Shown: positions 16,977-25,575 of the stretch, piece after piece | Layout of the letters: every line of letters begins with the position of its first letter | How positions within the stretch are numbered: position 1 is the stretch's first letter | Assembly: GCA_963678465.1 (NCBI GenBank) | Contig: OY782858.1 | Span: 1 to 64,000, forward strand | Reading direction: 5' to 3' | DNA: 64,000 nt | Origin: Paludibacter sp963678465 | Lineage (GTDB): Bacteria; Bacteroidota; Bacteroidia; Bacteroidales; Paludibacteraceae | Position numbers and translations under genes: made by a program | The notes under the pieces: generated by a model | The model's input: only the letters and a program-made list of their open reading frames with translations | The model's database searches: none | Told to the model about the DNA's origin: nothing

Positions 16977-17051
16977 GGGCGTTTAGCTCAGCTGGTTCAG
17001 AGCATCTGCCTTACAAGCAGAGGGTCGGCGGTTCGAATCCGTCAACGCCCA
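16977..17051 (+). tRNA. tRNA-Val (anticodon TAC), copy 2
   Basis: All 75 bases match copy 1. The spacer between them is 39 bp, AT-rich and without its own promoter, so both are likely cut from one transcript. Confidence 0.95.
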
Positions 17052-17060
17052 CAAAAAAGA

Positions 17061-17095
17061 AAGTTGTACATAAAACTATGTGCAACTTTTTTTTT
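17061..17095 (+). terminator. Terminator after the tRNA-Val pair
   Basis: A 12-bp stem with one G-U pair (AAGTTGTACATA at 17061-17072, TATGTGCAACTT at 17077-17088) with a 4-nt loop, then a run of T. Confidence 0.85.
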
Positions 17096-17161
17096 GTTTT
17101 GTAGTCCGGGAATAATCATTATGATCAACGAATCCTCATTGTTTATTTGGATATGAAAACA

Positions 17162-17190
17162 AAAAAAGCAATCCAAAGGATTGCTTTTTT
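17162..17190. terminator. Bidirectional terminator downstream of fabH
   Basis: A 13-bp perfect stem (AAAAAAGCAATCC at 17162-17174, GGATTGCTTTTTT at 17178-17190) with an AAA loop. T-runs on either strand let it end fabH (minus) and the tRNA unit (plus). Confidence 0.85.
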
Positions 17191-17221
17191 ATATGGTTAA
17201 CTCAAGACCTTTGGAGTACTA

Positions 17222-18211
17222 TTAATATCCCCATTTTAGCCAAACGGCTCCCCAGGTAAATCCGGCGCCAAAGGCAGTGAGTATAATGTTATCGCCTTTT
17301 TTGAATTTCGACTCCGATTCCCACATACACAAAGGAATACTGGCTGCCGAAGTGTTTCCGAAACGATCGATGTTGATAAGTACTTTGTTGTAATCAACAC
17401 CTGTTCTTTCCACAGTGGCATCAATAATTCTTAAATTTGCCTGATGGGGTATGAGCCATGCAATATCTTCTGACTTCAGGTTGTTCTTGTCCATTATGTC
17501 TCCCGAAACGCCTGCCATTTTGGTGACAGCATGTTTGAAAACGTATTGACCCTCCTGATATACGGTGTGCTCGTTGTTCTCTACAGTCTGGATAGAAGCA
17601 GGCATTGCTGATCCGCCGGCTTTCATCAACAAGTGAGTACTGCCAGATCCATCAGTATGAAGAATTGAGTCCAGCAGACCAATTTCATCGGTGGTGGGTT
17701 CAAGTAATACGACTGCTGCGCCGTCGCCAAATAAAGGGGCGGTTGTTCGGTCGTTGTAGTTGGTAATCGACGACATTTTTTCGGCGCCAAATACAAGCAC
17801 TTTTTTAAATCTACCTGATTCGATAAAACTGGCAGCATTAGTGAGTGCTACCAAAAATCCGGAGCAGGCTGCCTGAATATCGAAGGCGAGTGCATTTAAA
17901 ACACCAAGTTTGTCGGCAACCATTGAGGCGCACGATGGAAAAATATGATCGGCAGTGCTTGTTGCAACAATGATCAGATCAATTTCTTCGGGTTTAGTAC
18001 CGGTTTTTGCTAACAGCTCCAGTCCGGCTTTGGCGGCCATAAAAGAGGTTCCCGTGTTCGGTTCTTTTAGGATGCGTCGTTCTTTAATACCAACGCGAGA
18101 CGTAATCCATTCGTCGCTGGTGTCCATCATTGAACTAAGTTCATGATTATTTAGTATATATTCGGGAACATAACCTCCAACACCAGTTATGGCTGCATGA
18201 ATTTGAGACAT
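17222..18211 (-). CDS. fabH: 3-oxoacyl-ACP synthase III (FabH)
   Basis: 329 residues of thiolase fold. The catalytic triad is visible: Cys in DIQAACSGFL (about 113), His in IPHQANLRI (about 254) and Asn in FGNTSAAS (about 285). It condenses acetyl-CoA with malonyl-ACP to start fatty acid synthesis. It follows DUF177 and rpmF in the common bacterial order; a weak terminator lies between rpmF and fabH. Confidence 0.94.
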   Translation of the reverse strand: MSQIHAAITGVGGYVPEYILNNHELSSMMDTSDEWITSRVGIKERRILKEPNTGTSFMAAKAGLELLAKTGTKPEEIDLIIVATSTADHIFPSCASMVADKLGVLNALAFDIQAACSGFLVALTNAASFIESGRFKKVLVFGAEKMSSITNYNDRTTAPLFGDGAAVVLLEPTTDEIGLLDSILHTDGSGSTHLLMKAGGSAMPASIQTVENNEHTVYQEGQYVFKHAVTKMAGVSGDIMDKNNLKSEDIAWLIPHQANLRIIDATVERTGVDYNKVLINIDRFGNTSAASIPLCMWESESKFKKGDNIILTAFGAGFTWGAVWLKWGY

Positions 18212-18230
18212 ATTGATTTTAAGTTTAAGT

Positions 18231-18267
18231 ACAAAAAAATCAAGCCCAAAGTTTATACTCAGGGCTT
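18231..18267 (-). terminator. Weak terminator between rpmF and fabH
   Basis: A short 6-bp stem (AAGCCC at 18242-18247, GGGCTT at 18262-18267) followed on the minus strand by a T-rich run ending near 18233. It may only attenuate read-through into fabH. Confidence 0.45.
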
Positions 18268-18304
18268 AAATTATAAAATTATAAAATAAATCAACTTCTG
18301 TTGG

Positions 18305-18490
18305 TTAAACAGTAGCTAATTTTTCAATTGCTAATTTACCTCTGTAATAGCCACACTCGCCGCATACTGTATGATAAATATGTGCTGCACCACAATTGGA
18401 GCAAGTAGCAAGAGTAGGCGCTTCAGCTTTATAATGAGTCCTTCTTTTAGCTGTGCGGGTTTTCGACTGTTTTCTCTTAGGATGTGCCAT
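18305..18490 (-). CDS. rpmF: 50S ribosomal protein L32
   Basis: 61 residues: basic N-terminus MAHPKRKQSKTRTAKRRTHY, then four Cys of a zinc ribbon (CSNC and CGEC). Part of the large ribosomal subunit. It lies 11 bp downstream of the DUF177 gene, the usual pairing. Confidence 0.95.
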   Translation of the reverse strand: MAHPKRKQSKTRTAKRRTHYKAEAPTLATCSNCGAAHIYHTVCGECGYYRGKLAIEKLATV

Positions 18491-18501
18491 TTCGTTCTTA
18501 T

Positions 18502-19068
18502 TTAATTATTATCTATTATACTTTGTAAACCATCCCATCTCGGGTCTGTTTGATTATCGTCTATTGAAAAATCTTCTTCATCGTCAACCTCCAAATCCAG
18601 ATTGTCATCGTCTTTGGATTTTGTGATATGACGTTTTAGCTTAGTAGCCATTGTTTTGTTGCATTCGCCCGGAGCGTGAACGTGCTTCAGAGGAATGTTC
18701 AAAACTATAAATTCGTAAAGAAACCATGCTACATTGATAGCACCTTCTGATTCAGGTACAATTACAACTTCATCTTCTTCCGAAAATTTGTTGCCAAATT
18801 TAACCTGCAACTTTTCTTTGTAACTAATAGCTTGCTCCATGGTGTCGAGACACCTGTCGCAGGGAATTAGTATTGTGCCTTCAAGAAAAAAATCAAGTTC
18901 AAAGGCTGAATTTTTCTTTTTGGCTTTTACTGTCGCATTGATATGCCCCTTTTGAACTTCAGGGCTGTCAATTTTTTTAAAGTATTCTTCGTCCAACGAG
19001 TACTCGCAAACAAGGGTTTCGTTGTTTAAGTCCTTTAAAACGACGTTATATTGCTCGAATTTAGACAT
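18502..19068 (-). CDS. DUF177 (YceD-like) protein
   Basis: 188 residues from ATG 19068 (MSKFEQYNVVLK); a longer TTG-start frame overlaps the promoter and is rejected. The family core is the CDRCL motif in ILIPCDRCLDTM (about 90-101). The C-terminus is very acidic. YceD proteins are linked to 23S rRNA maturation and L32 expression in other bacteria. It is directly upstream of rpmF in the same transcript. Confidence 0.85.
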   Translation of the reverse strand: MSKFEQYNVVLKDLNNETLVCEYSLDEEYFKKIDSPEVQKGHINATVKAKKKNSAFELDFFLEGTILIPCDRCLDTMEQAISYKEKLQVKFGNKFSEEDEVVIVPESEGAINVAWFLYEFIVLNIPLKHVHAPGECNKTMATKLKRHITKSKDDDNLDLEVDDEEDFSIDDNQTDPRWDGLQSIIDNN

Positions 19069-19093
19069 AGTTTTGTTTTTAATTAAAACCGTG

Positions 19094-19122
19094 CAAAGGT
19101 ACAAAAAAAGCGCTTATTACAA
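19094..19122 (-). promoter_or_regulatory. Promoter of the DUF177-rpmF transcript
   Basis: The minus strand gives TTG (19120-19122), an 18-bp spacer and TACCTTTG (19094-19101), 26 bp before the ATG. Confidence 0.7.
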
Positions 19123-19242
19123 AATACTTTCAATCTATATTTTATCGAAAAAAAAACGCTATGTTCTAATGATCATAATTTCAGGTACCTAAAGCATGTT
19201 TTTTGCTGTGTTTTAGAATGTTTTGTTACGTATTAATTTGTG

Positions 19243-20409
19243 TTATTTCGCATTTAGCGTAATTCTGAAAGTGGTACCTTTGTTTATTTCCGATTGTTTT
19301 ACATAGATTTTGCCTCCGTGGTATTCTTCGATAATGCGCTTTACGAGTGAAAGGCCAAGTCCCCAACCTCTTTTTTTTGTTGTAAACCCGGGATTGAAAA
19401 TGGTTTTGAATTTACTTCGTTCTATTCCTTTCCCGTTGTCTTTTATGTCGATATGGACTTCTGTTTCTTTCTGAAATACATTTATTTCAATTTTTCCGCT
19501 ACCGTCCATGGCATCAATCGCATTTTTGCACAAATTTTCAATTACCCATTCAAAAAGAGGAACATTAAGTTTAATGAACATTGGATTGTCGTCCAGGAAA
19601 TGGCACGAAAATGCTACTTTTTGCGACGATCGATTGATCATGTATTGAACGGCATCCCCTAGCGTTTCGTTCAGACTTATAAGCTGTAAATCAGGAGCCG
19701 AACCAATTTTAGAAAAACGTTCGGCTATGATCCTGAGTCGGTTCACGTCCTTAGCCATTTCGCTGATCAGTTGATCATCGTTATTTCGGGCTTTAAGTAA
19801 ATCGACCCACGCCAGGAGCGACGAAATAGGCGTGCCAAGTTGATGTGCGGTTTCTTTTGACAAGCCTACCCAAACACGGTTTTGTTCTTCCCGTTTTGTG
19901 CTCGAAAATGCAAAAAACGCAATCAACAAAAACACGATGATTACACCAAGCTGAATGTATGGAAAGTAATATAATTGTTTAAGTAACAAAGAATCATCGT
20001 AATATATGAATTGTGAAGTGGCATCGTCGAATTTTATTTCAATCGGAACTTTGTTGTCTTTTAATTTCGAAATCTCTGATTTGTAGAATTCATCAACATC
20101 GTTTCTTGGTTCGGCAAAATTACGTGCCAGTATCATTTTGTCATTTTCATCAACAATGATGACTGGGATAGTGGTGTTTCCTTCAAGAATTTTTAAAAGA
20201 AAATCGCTACTGATAGAATTGTTGTCGGAGGAGATAAGTTGACGGGTGGCTTCGGCCCATATTTCAATTTTTTTTTGTTCTTCAAGTGCAAGATCTTTGG
20301 CCAGTTTGTTGGTGAACAGTGTAGAAATAATAACGATGGCTGCTCCTACTACTATGAAAATCAGTTTGAAATGTCGTGACAGTTCGTATATTTTTTTTAG
20401 ACTAATCAT
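19243..20409 (-). CDS. Sensor histidine kinase (orphan)
   Basis: 388 residues. A membrane helix (about 16-34), a sensor domain (about 35-148), a second helix (about 150-169), then HisKA with KETAHQLGTPISS (His about 189), an N box ENLCKNAIDAMDG and G boxes DNGKGI and GWGLGLSLV. It autophosphorylates and should pass phosphate to a response regulator, but none lies within the window next to it. The signal is unknown. Confidence 0.88.
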   Translation of the reverse strand: MISLKKIYELSRHFKLIFIVVGAAIVIISTLFTNKLAKDLALEEQKKIEIWAEATRQLISSDNNSISSDFLLKILEGNTTIPVIIVDENDKMILARNFAEPRNDVDEFYKSEISKLKDNKVPIEIKFDDATSQFIYYDDSLLLKQLYYFPYIQLGVIIVFLLIAFFAFSSTKREEQNRVWVGLSKETAHQLGTPISSLLAWVDLLKARNNDDQLISEMAKDVNRLRIIAERFSKIGSAPDLQLISLNETLGDAVQYMINRSSQKVAFSCHFLDDNPMFIKLNVPLFEWVIENLCKNAIDAMDGSGKIEINVFQKETEVHIDIKDNGKGIERSKFKTIFNPGFTTKKRGWGLGLSLVKRIIEEYHGGKIYVKQSEINKGTTFRITLNAK

Positions 20410-20536
20410 CTGAATCTGTTCAGTGTTTGTTGTTTTTTAAATTTTATACAAATGACTTTTAAGGAGAATTGAAACGTCAAAAATACGAAAAAAGTATGAT
20501 TATTCAACCTTAATTTTCAAACTGCTATAATTGTTG

Positions 20537-20544
20537 TATCTTTG
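20537..20544 (+). promoter_or_regulatory. -7 element for era
   Basis: TATCTTTG lies 70 bp before the chosen era ATG. A T-rich stretch, but no exact TTG, occupies the -33 position. Confidence 0.55.
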
Positions 20545-20614
20545 TAAAAAGTTTGAATTTGATAGGTTAAATACGTCTTTTCAGTCTTGTCTCAGCAAAA
20601 ATACTAATTTTAAT

Positions 20615-21496
20615 ATGCATAAATCTGGTTTTGTAAATATTGTCGGAAATCCTAATGTAGGGAAATCTACGTTGATGAATGCCTTGGTGGGTGAACGAAT
20701 TTCAATTATTACCTCGAAGGCGCAAACTACCCGGCATCGTATTTTGGGAATTGTGAATGGTGACGATTTTCAGATAGTTTACTCTGATACTCCCGGAGTA
20801 TTAAAACCGAATTATCGTCTGCAGGAATCGATGCTTAACTTTTCGCGTTCGGCATTGACCGATGCCGATGTGTTGCTTTACGTTACCGATGTGTTCGATG
20901 CTTATGAAAAGAACATTGATTTTATAGAAAAAGTAAATTTAAATTCGGCACCACTACTTCTGATTATCAATAAAATAGATTTGATTGATGAAGAAAAACT
21001 TGTGGCTCTTGTCGAAAAATGGAAAACATTAACGCCGCGTGCTGAGATTTATCCTGTATCGGCTATCGAGAAATTTAATATCGAACCGCTTTTCAAAAGG
21101 ATCAAAGAGTTGTTACCCGAATCGCCCGCTTTTTTCGATAAAGATCAACTGACCGACAAATCGGAACGGTTTTTTGTGACCGAAATCATCCGTGAGAAGA
21201 TTTTGCTGAATTACGATAAGGAAATTCCTTATTCGGTAGAAGTAGAGGTGGAGCAATTTAAGGAAGAGGGTAACCTGATAAGAATCAATGCCGTGATTTA
21301 TGCAGAGCGGGATTCGCAAAAAGGAATCATCATTGGTCATGGAGGAAAGTCCTTGAAAAAGGTTGGAACCGAAGCGCGCAAGGATCTCGAAGCATTTTTC
21401 GAGAAGAAAGTTTTTCTTGAGTTGTTTGTAAAAGTAGAAAAAGACTGGCGTAATAAGGATATAAAACTTAAAGGTTTCGGTTATAAATTAGAATAA
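20615..21496 (+). CDS. era: GTPase Era
   Basis: About 293 residues from ATG 20615 (MHKSGFVNIVGNPNVGKS). The longer TTG frame would start upstream of the -7 element and is rejected. G1 is GNPNVGKS, G3 is SDTPG, G4 is NKID, and the C-terminal KH domain carries GHGGKSLKKVG. Era binds 16S rRNA and helps assemble the 30S subunit. Confidence 0.95.
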   Translation: MHKSGFVNIVGNPNVGKSTLMNALVGERISIITSKAQTTRHRILGIVNGDDFQIVYSDTPGVLKPNYRLQESMLNFSRSALTDADVLLYVTDVFDAYEKNIDFIEKVNLNSAPLLLIINKIDLIDEEKLVALVEKWKTLTPRAEIYPVSAIEKFNIEPLFKRIKELLPESPAFFDKDQLTDKSERFFVTEIIREKILLNYDKEIPYSVEVEVEQFKEEGNLIRINAVIYAERDSQKGIIIGHGGKSLKKVGTEARKDLEAFFEKKVFLELFVKVEKDWRNKDIKLKGFGYKLE

Positions 21497-21518
21497 CAGA
21501 TTTTTATTATAATAATTA

Positions 21519-21550
21519 ACAGGTTGCAGTGGTCTTTCATTGCAACCTGT
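21519..21550 (+). terminator. Terminator after era
   Basis: A 13-bp stem with one G-U pair (ACAGGTTGCAGTG at 21519-21531, CATTGCAACCTGT at 21538-21550), then TTTCGTTT. Confidence 0.75.
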
Positions 21551-21574
21551 TTTCGTTTGCATGAATTTTTATAC

Positions 21575-21582
21575 TATATTTG
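21575..21582 (+). promoter_or_regulatory. -7 element for sdaA
   Basis: TATATTTG fits TAnnTTTG and lies 34 bp before the sdaA ATG. Confidence 0.5.
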
Positions 21583-21616
21583 TGTAGAAAACGATTAAAC
21601 AATTAACAGGAAGTTT

Positions 21617-22828
21617 ATGGAGAGTATAAAATCAATTTTTCGCATCGGTCACGGACCATCGAGTAGTCATACGATGGGCCCTAAAACAGCTGCTGAGCAA
21701 TTTAGAGCAGAAACACCTGATGCTGTAAAGTATAAAGTGAATTTATATGGAAGTCTGGCTGCTACAGGACAGGGCCACTTTACCGATGTGGCCATCACTG
21801 AGTCACTTCAACCTTTCGAAGTTGAATTTAATTGGTTTCCTGAGATTATTCTGCCTTTTCATACCAATGGGATGAAGTTCGAAGCTTTCGATGCACAAGG
21901 AACTTTTATCAAGGATTGGCTAGTTTATAGTGTGGGTGGAGGAAAAATTGCTGATGAAAATTCGCATCTTGCCGAACAACATATCTACGAGCATAGCTTC
22001 ATGTCCGAAATTTTGCCCTGGGTGGAAAAACGCGGCATGACGTATTGGGAATATGTTCAGGAGCGCGAAGATGCTGACTGCTGGGATTATCTGAACGAAG
22101 TCTGGAAAGTAATGCAGCAGTCGGTGCGTGATGGATTGGACAATGATGGTGTGTTGCCCGGAGGATTGAATTTGCGCCGAAAAGCAGCATCTTATTGGGT
22201 AAAGGCCAAAAGTTATAAAGTGAGTCTCCAAAACCGTTGCCTGATCATGGCGTATGCATTGGCAGTGTCCGAACAAAATGCAAGTGGAGCCAAAGTGGTA
22301 ACAGCGCCTACCTGTGGTGCAGCGGGAGTGCTGCCGGCAATTTTATATCATTTGAAAAATTTTCATGAATTTTCGGATAAAAATATTTTACAAGCGTTAG
22401 CCACTGCCGGATTGTTTGGAAATGTCATCAAGGTCAATGCTTCAATATCGGGTGCTGAAGTTGGATGTCAGGGCGAAGTCGGTTCGGCTTGTGCTATGGC
22501 GGCAGCAGCTTCCAATCAGGTGTTTGGCGGCAGTCCTCAACAAATAGAATATGCTGCCGAAATGGGATTGGAGCACCATTTGGGTCTGACCTGCGACCCT
22601 GTGTGTGGATTGGTGCAAATTCCGTGTATCGAAAGAAATTCTTTTGGTGCCTTGCGAGCGCTTGATGCTAATCTTGCATCCATGCTCTCGGACGGAAAAC
22701 ATATTATAAGCTTTGATAAGGTGGTAGAAACCATGCTTACAACAGGTAGGGACTTACCAAGTTTGTACAAGGAAACCTCGGAAGGTGGTTTGGCGATTGT
22801 GGGAAGACCGGGAGCGGATATGTGTTGA
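21617..22828 (+). CDS. sdaA: L-serine ammonia-lyase (iron-sulfur)
   Basis: 403 residues, the single-chain form with beta and alpha domains fused. Blocks are GHGPSSSHTMGP (about 12-23), PTCGAAGVLPA and CDPVCGLVQIPCIER, which contain the conserved cysteines for the 4Fe-4S cluster. It converts L-serine to pyruvate and ammonia in the cytoplasm. The oxygen-labile cluster type fits an anaerobic or microaerobic life. It is bracketed by terminators, so monocistronic. Confidence 0.93.
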   Translation: MESIKSIFRIGHGPSSSHTMGPKTAAEQFRAETPDAVKYKVNLYGSLAATGQGHFTDVAITESLQPFEVEFNWFPEIILPFHTNGMKFEAFDAQGTFIKDWLVYSVGGGKIADENSHLAEQHIYEHSFMSEILPWVEKRGMTYWEYVQEREDADCWDYLNEVWKVMQQSVRDGLDNDGVLPGGLNLRRKAASYWVKAKSYKVSLQNRCLIMAYALAVSEQNASGAKVVTAPTCGAAGVLPAILYHLKNFHEFSDKNILQALATAGLFGNVIKVNASISGAEVGCQGEVGSACAMAAAASNQVFGGSPQQIEYAAEMGLEHHLGLTCDPVCGLVQIPCIERNSFGALRALDANLASMLSDGKHIISFDKVVETMLTTGRDLPSLYKETSEGGLAIVGRPGADMC

Positions 22829-22867
22829 ATTGGAGAATTATTGAATGAGAATATATATAGTATCAAT

Positions 22868-22898
22868 AAAGGCTTGTCACATTTCGCGACAAGCCTTT
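22868..22898. terminator. Terminator between sdaA and the PUL
   Basis: A perfect 11-bp stem (AAAGGCTTGTC at 22868-22878, GACAAGCCTTT at 22888-22898) between convergent sdaA and the SDR gene. Confidence 0.75.
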
Positions 22899-22917
22899 GT
22901 TGATTAATGTAATAGCA

Positions 22918-23670
22918 TTATGAAAATGACATTCCTCCATTGATGTCGATGTTGGTGCCAGTCAGATAATCTGATTCATCTGAAGCCAGGAATGTCACTA
23001 AATCAGCGACATCACCTGCATCGCCCTCGCGACGCAAAGGATACATTCCTTTCATACGTTCGCGATTTTCCGGTGTGTTGAATCTATCGTGAAATGAAGT
23101 GGCAATCGTACCGGGTGCCAATGCATTGACACGAATACCTTTAGGACCAAGTTCTTTGGCCATAGACCGCGTGAAAGTCATAACTGCTCCTTTGGCCGTT
23201 GCATAAAGTGAAGCTCCCGGGCCACCTCCATCGCGAGCTGCCAGCGACGAAAAATTGATAATCGAACCGCCCTGAGTCATATAAGGGACAACTTCACGTG
23301 TGCATAACCAGCAGCTTTTCATGTTTACATCCATAAGCAGGTTGTACCAATCTTCATCTTGCTCAGTAATTTGTTTACGTCCGCAGATGCCTCCAACCAC
23401 ATTTACCAAAATATCAACCTGCGCACCAAAGGCAGCTGCACCAGCATCGAAAAAACGTTTAACATCTTCAGCGCGGGTCATATCGCCTTGTACAATAATA
23501 CCTTCAGAACCGACTTCCTGTACCATTTTCAGAGTTTCCTGTGCATCGATAGGATTGTCGAAATAGTTGATTACAACTTTAGCCCCTTCTGATGCTAATT
23601 TTACTGAAATTGCACGTCCTAAATCACGTGCTCCACCTGTAACGATGGCAACTTTATTTTTTAGTTTCAT
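22918..23670 (-). CDS. SDR oxidoreductase, probable DEH (4-deoxy-erythro-hexoseulose uronate) reductase
   Basis: 250 residues, classical short-chain dehydrogenase: cofactor loop TGGARDLGRA (about 11-20), catalytic Ser about 141-142 (INFSSLA), Tyr156 and Lys160 (YATAK), and the C-terminal GTNIDINGGMSFS. It follows PL17, kdgF and the transporter in block A. SDRs in this place in alginate loci reduce DEH to 2-keto-3-deoxygluconate. The activity is inferred from context, since fold alone could equally mean another ketoreductase. It is cytoplasmic. Confidence 0.75.
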   Translation of the reverse strand: MKLKNKVAIVTGGARDLGRAISVKLASEGAKVVINYFDNPIDAQETLKMVQEVGSEGIIVQGDMTRAEDVKRFFDAGAAAFGAQVDILVNVVGGICGRKQITEQDEDWYNLLMDVNMKSCWLCTREVVPYMTQGGSIINFSSLAARDGGGPGASLYATAKGAVMTFTRSMAKELGPKGIRVNALAPGTIATSFHDRFNTPENRERMKGMYPLRREGDAGDVADLVTFLASDESDYLTGTNIDINGGMSFS

Positions 23671-23761
23671 AATTTGATATTTTTAAAGCCTTTAAATCAG
23701 TTTGTTACGATGTGTAGTCGTGACTTTCTGAAAATAAGCTTAAGAATAGTTTTTTTTATAA

Positions 23762-25222
23762 TTATTTTATTTGTTCTATTTTTCCAACGGTTAAATAAAT
23801 TGAAAGTAATGACAATGGAACCAATGCAGCTAAAAGACCAAAGAGCAATGGCCAACTTGCAATATATCCTGAGAAAAGAATGGCCAGGATCGTGCCTAAA
23901 ACGGCAGCAGCTCCGCCTAAACCAGCAAGTGATCCTACCGATTTTCCTCCATGAAGATCGCTTGGTAAGGTTTGAATATTTGTCATGGTAAACTGGAAAC
24001 CGCCGAGTACAAATGCCATCAGAATAACTGCAATTACTGCGTTTGGAGCGAGTACAGATGCGATAATTGAAGGAATAATAACAGCTCCGCCAACTAACAT
24101 GGCTGTTTTACGTGCTTTGTCTACAGTTTTGCCTTTCCGGATTAAATAACCTGAAAACCAGCCTCCCGAAATGCTCCCAATCATAGCACCTACGTAAGGT
24201 ACCCATGCCGAGAAAGCAAGTTCTTTAATGTTCAGATTGAATTCTTCAACCAAATACATGGGAAGGAAAGTAACAAACATCCACCAGATAGGATCAAGAA
24301 AAAACCGACCTAAAATAACAGAGTAATTCTTTTTGTTGGCAAGCAATTCGCTCCAGCTTTTCCCCTTTTCGTTGGTCGCTTTTGCTTCCGGTTGTCCGTT
24401 CAGAATGTATTCACGTTCTTCATTGGTAATCCATGGATGTTCTTTAGGTCCTTTTTTGTTGATGATTAACCATGGAATGATCCACAGTAGTCCCATACCT
24501 CCTACAACAACAAATGTGAGTTTCCAACCCAACGAAATATAGAGCATGAGGATGACAATAGGAGCGAGGACAGAACCAATTGAGGCGGCTGCACCGAAAA
24601 GTCCCTGAGCAAAAGCACGTTCTTTTTGTGGAAACCATTCAGCATTGCTTTTCGTAGCTCCCGGCCATGGACCAGCTTCGCCAAGTCCCAGCATCATTCT
24701 GAACCCTGTCAACGATATTTTTCCACGAGCCAACGACGTGAGTGCATCTGCAGTTCCCCATATCAATACCGAAACAAGAAATCCTTTACGGGTTCCAATC
24801 TTATCGTATAATTTTCCGGAAAAGAGCTGACTAAAACCGTAGGCAATCATAAAGAAAATTGTGATTGTTCCCAGCATGTCTTTGGCTTGCTTTGACGTTT
24901 CTTCGGGTGATAAAGTGGTATCAATAATGCCTAAATCGTAAGCAATTCCTTCGCGGTTGACGATAATTGTTCCATCAGCTTTCGTGAAGGTGCGTGCAGC
25001 ACTTTGTGTTATGATGTCACCTTTTTTTGTTTTCAACTGATATTCATTGTTTTCAATAACATAAATTGCTTCGTTTTCACGGCCGTCACTAAACTCGTCT
25101 ACCAGTTTATATTCGATATTTGCTACCCACATATAATTGAGCGTGCCACGATCGAGATAGTTGATAATGGTGATAAGCATAATAAGCCCGATAACCCACC
25201 AGCGTAAACCTTTAATTTTCAT
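23762..25222 (-). CDS. MFS transporter, hexuronate-type (ACS family), with a large insert
   Basis: 486 residues with about 12 membrane helices. The N-terminal motif NYLDRGTLNYMW is typical of the anion:cation symporter family that includes ExuT. An unusual soluble insert of about 80 residues (about 36-118) separates helix 1 from helix 2 and should face the periplasm. It sits between kdgF and the SDR gene (7 bp after kdgF), so it probably imports unsaturated or linear uronate monomers across the inner membrane. Confidence 0.82.
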   Translation of the reverse strand: MKIKGLRWWVIGLIMLITIINYLDRGTLNYMWVANIEYKLVDEFSDGRENEAIYVIENNEYQLKTKKGDIITQSAARTFTKADGTIIVNREGIAYDLGIIDTTLSPEETSKQAKDMLGTITIFFMIAYGFSQLFSGKLYDKIGTRKGFLVSVLIWGTADALTSLARGKISLTGFRMMLGLGEAGPWPGATKSNAEWFPQKERAFAQGLFGAAASIGSVLAPIVILMLYISLGWKLTFVVVGGMGLLWIIPWLIINKKGPKEHPWITNEEREYILNGQPEAKATNEKGKSWSELLANKKNYSVILGRFFLDPIWWMFVTFLPMYLVEEFNLNIKELAFSAWVPYVGAMIGSISGGWFSGYLIRKGKTVDKARKTAMLVGGAVIIPSIIASVLAPNAVIAVILMAFVLGGFQFTMTNIQTLPSDLHGGKSVGSLAGLGGAAAVLGTILAILFSGYIASWPLLFGLLAALVPLSLLSIYLTVGKIEQIK

Positions 25223-25228
25223 GATGTT

Positions 25229-25570
25229 TTATTTTAAAAAATCCTGACGCATTGGGCTGAAAGTATCAATCAGAATGCCTTCTTCAAGACAAACTGCTCC
25301 ATGCGGCACATTGGGTTCGATGTAAAATCCGTCACCTGCTTCCAGTATTTTTTTTTCGCCGTTAATCATTACTTCGAATTTTCCGCTTACCACATATGTT
25401 GCCTGAGAATGGAAATGCTCATGTACATAGCCTATAGCTCCTTTCTCAAATTTTACTTTTACTAACATAAGTTGACCGTCATAACCCATTATTTGACGTG
25501 TTAAACCCTGACCGGGTTGTTCCCATTCTAATTCTGAACTCAATAGGAAATTTTTGCTTTTTGTTTGCAT
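25229..25570 (-). CDS. kdgF: KdgF-like cupin, unsaturated uronate ring opening
   Basis: 113 residues, single cupin. Metal ligands are visible as His50, His52, Gln56 (VHEHFHSQATYV) and His90 (VPHGAV). The C-terminal TFSPMRQDFL is characteristic of KdgF. It speeds conversion of the 4,5-unsaturated uronate released by PL17 or GH88 to the linear keto form in the cytoplasm. It lies 5 bp after PL17 and 6 bp before the MFS gene. Confidence 0.88.
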   Translation of the reverse strand: MQTKSKNFLLSSELEWEQPGQGLTRQIMGYDGQLMLVKVKFEKGAIGYVHEHFHSQATYVVSGKFEVMINGEKKILEAGDGFYIEPNVPHGAVCLEEGILIDTFSPMRQDFLK

Positions 25571-25575
25571 AATTT

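Noticed and set aside
16818..17156. An open frame of 112 codons over the two tRNA-Val genes
   Set aside because: It is a translation of two tRNA genes (the repeated QLVQSICLTSRGSAVRIRQRP pattern), a known false gene type.
20531..20614. A TTG-start extension of era
   Set aside because: It would begin upstream of the -7 promoter element, so it would not be transcribed.
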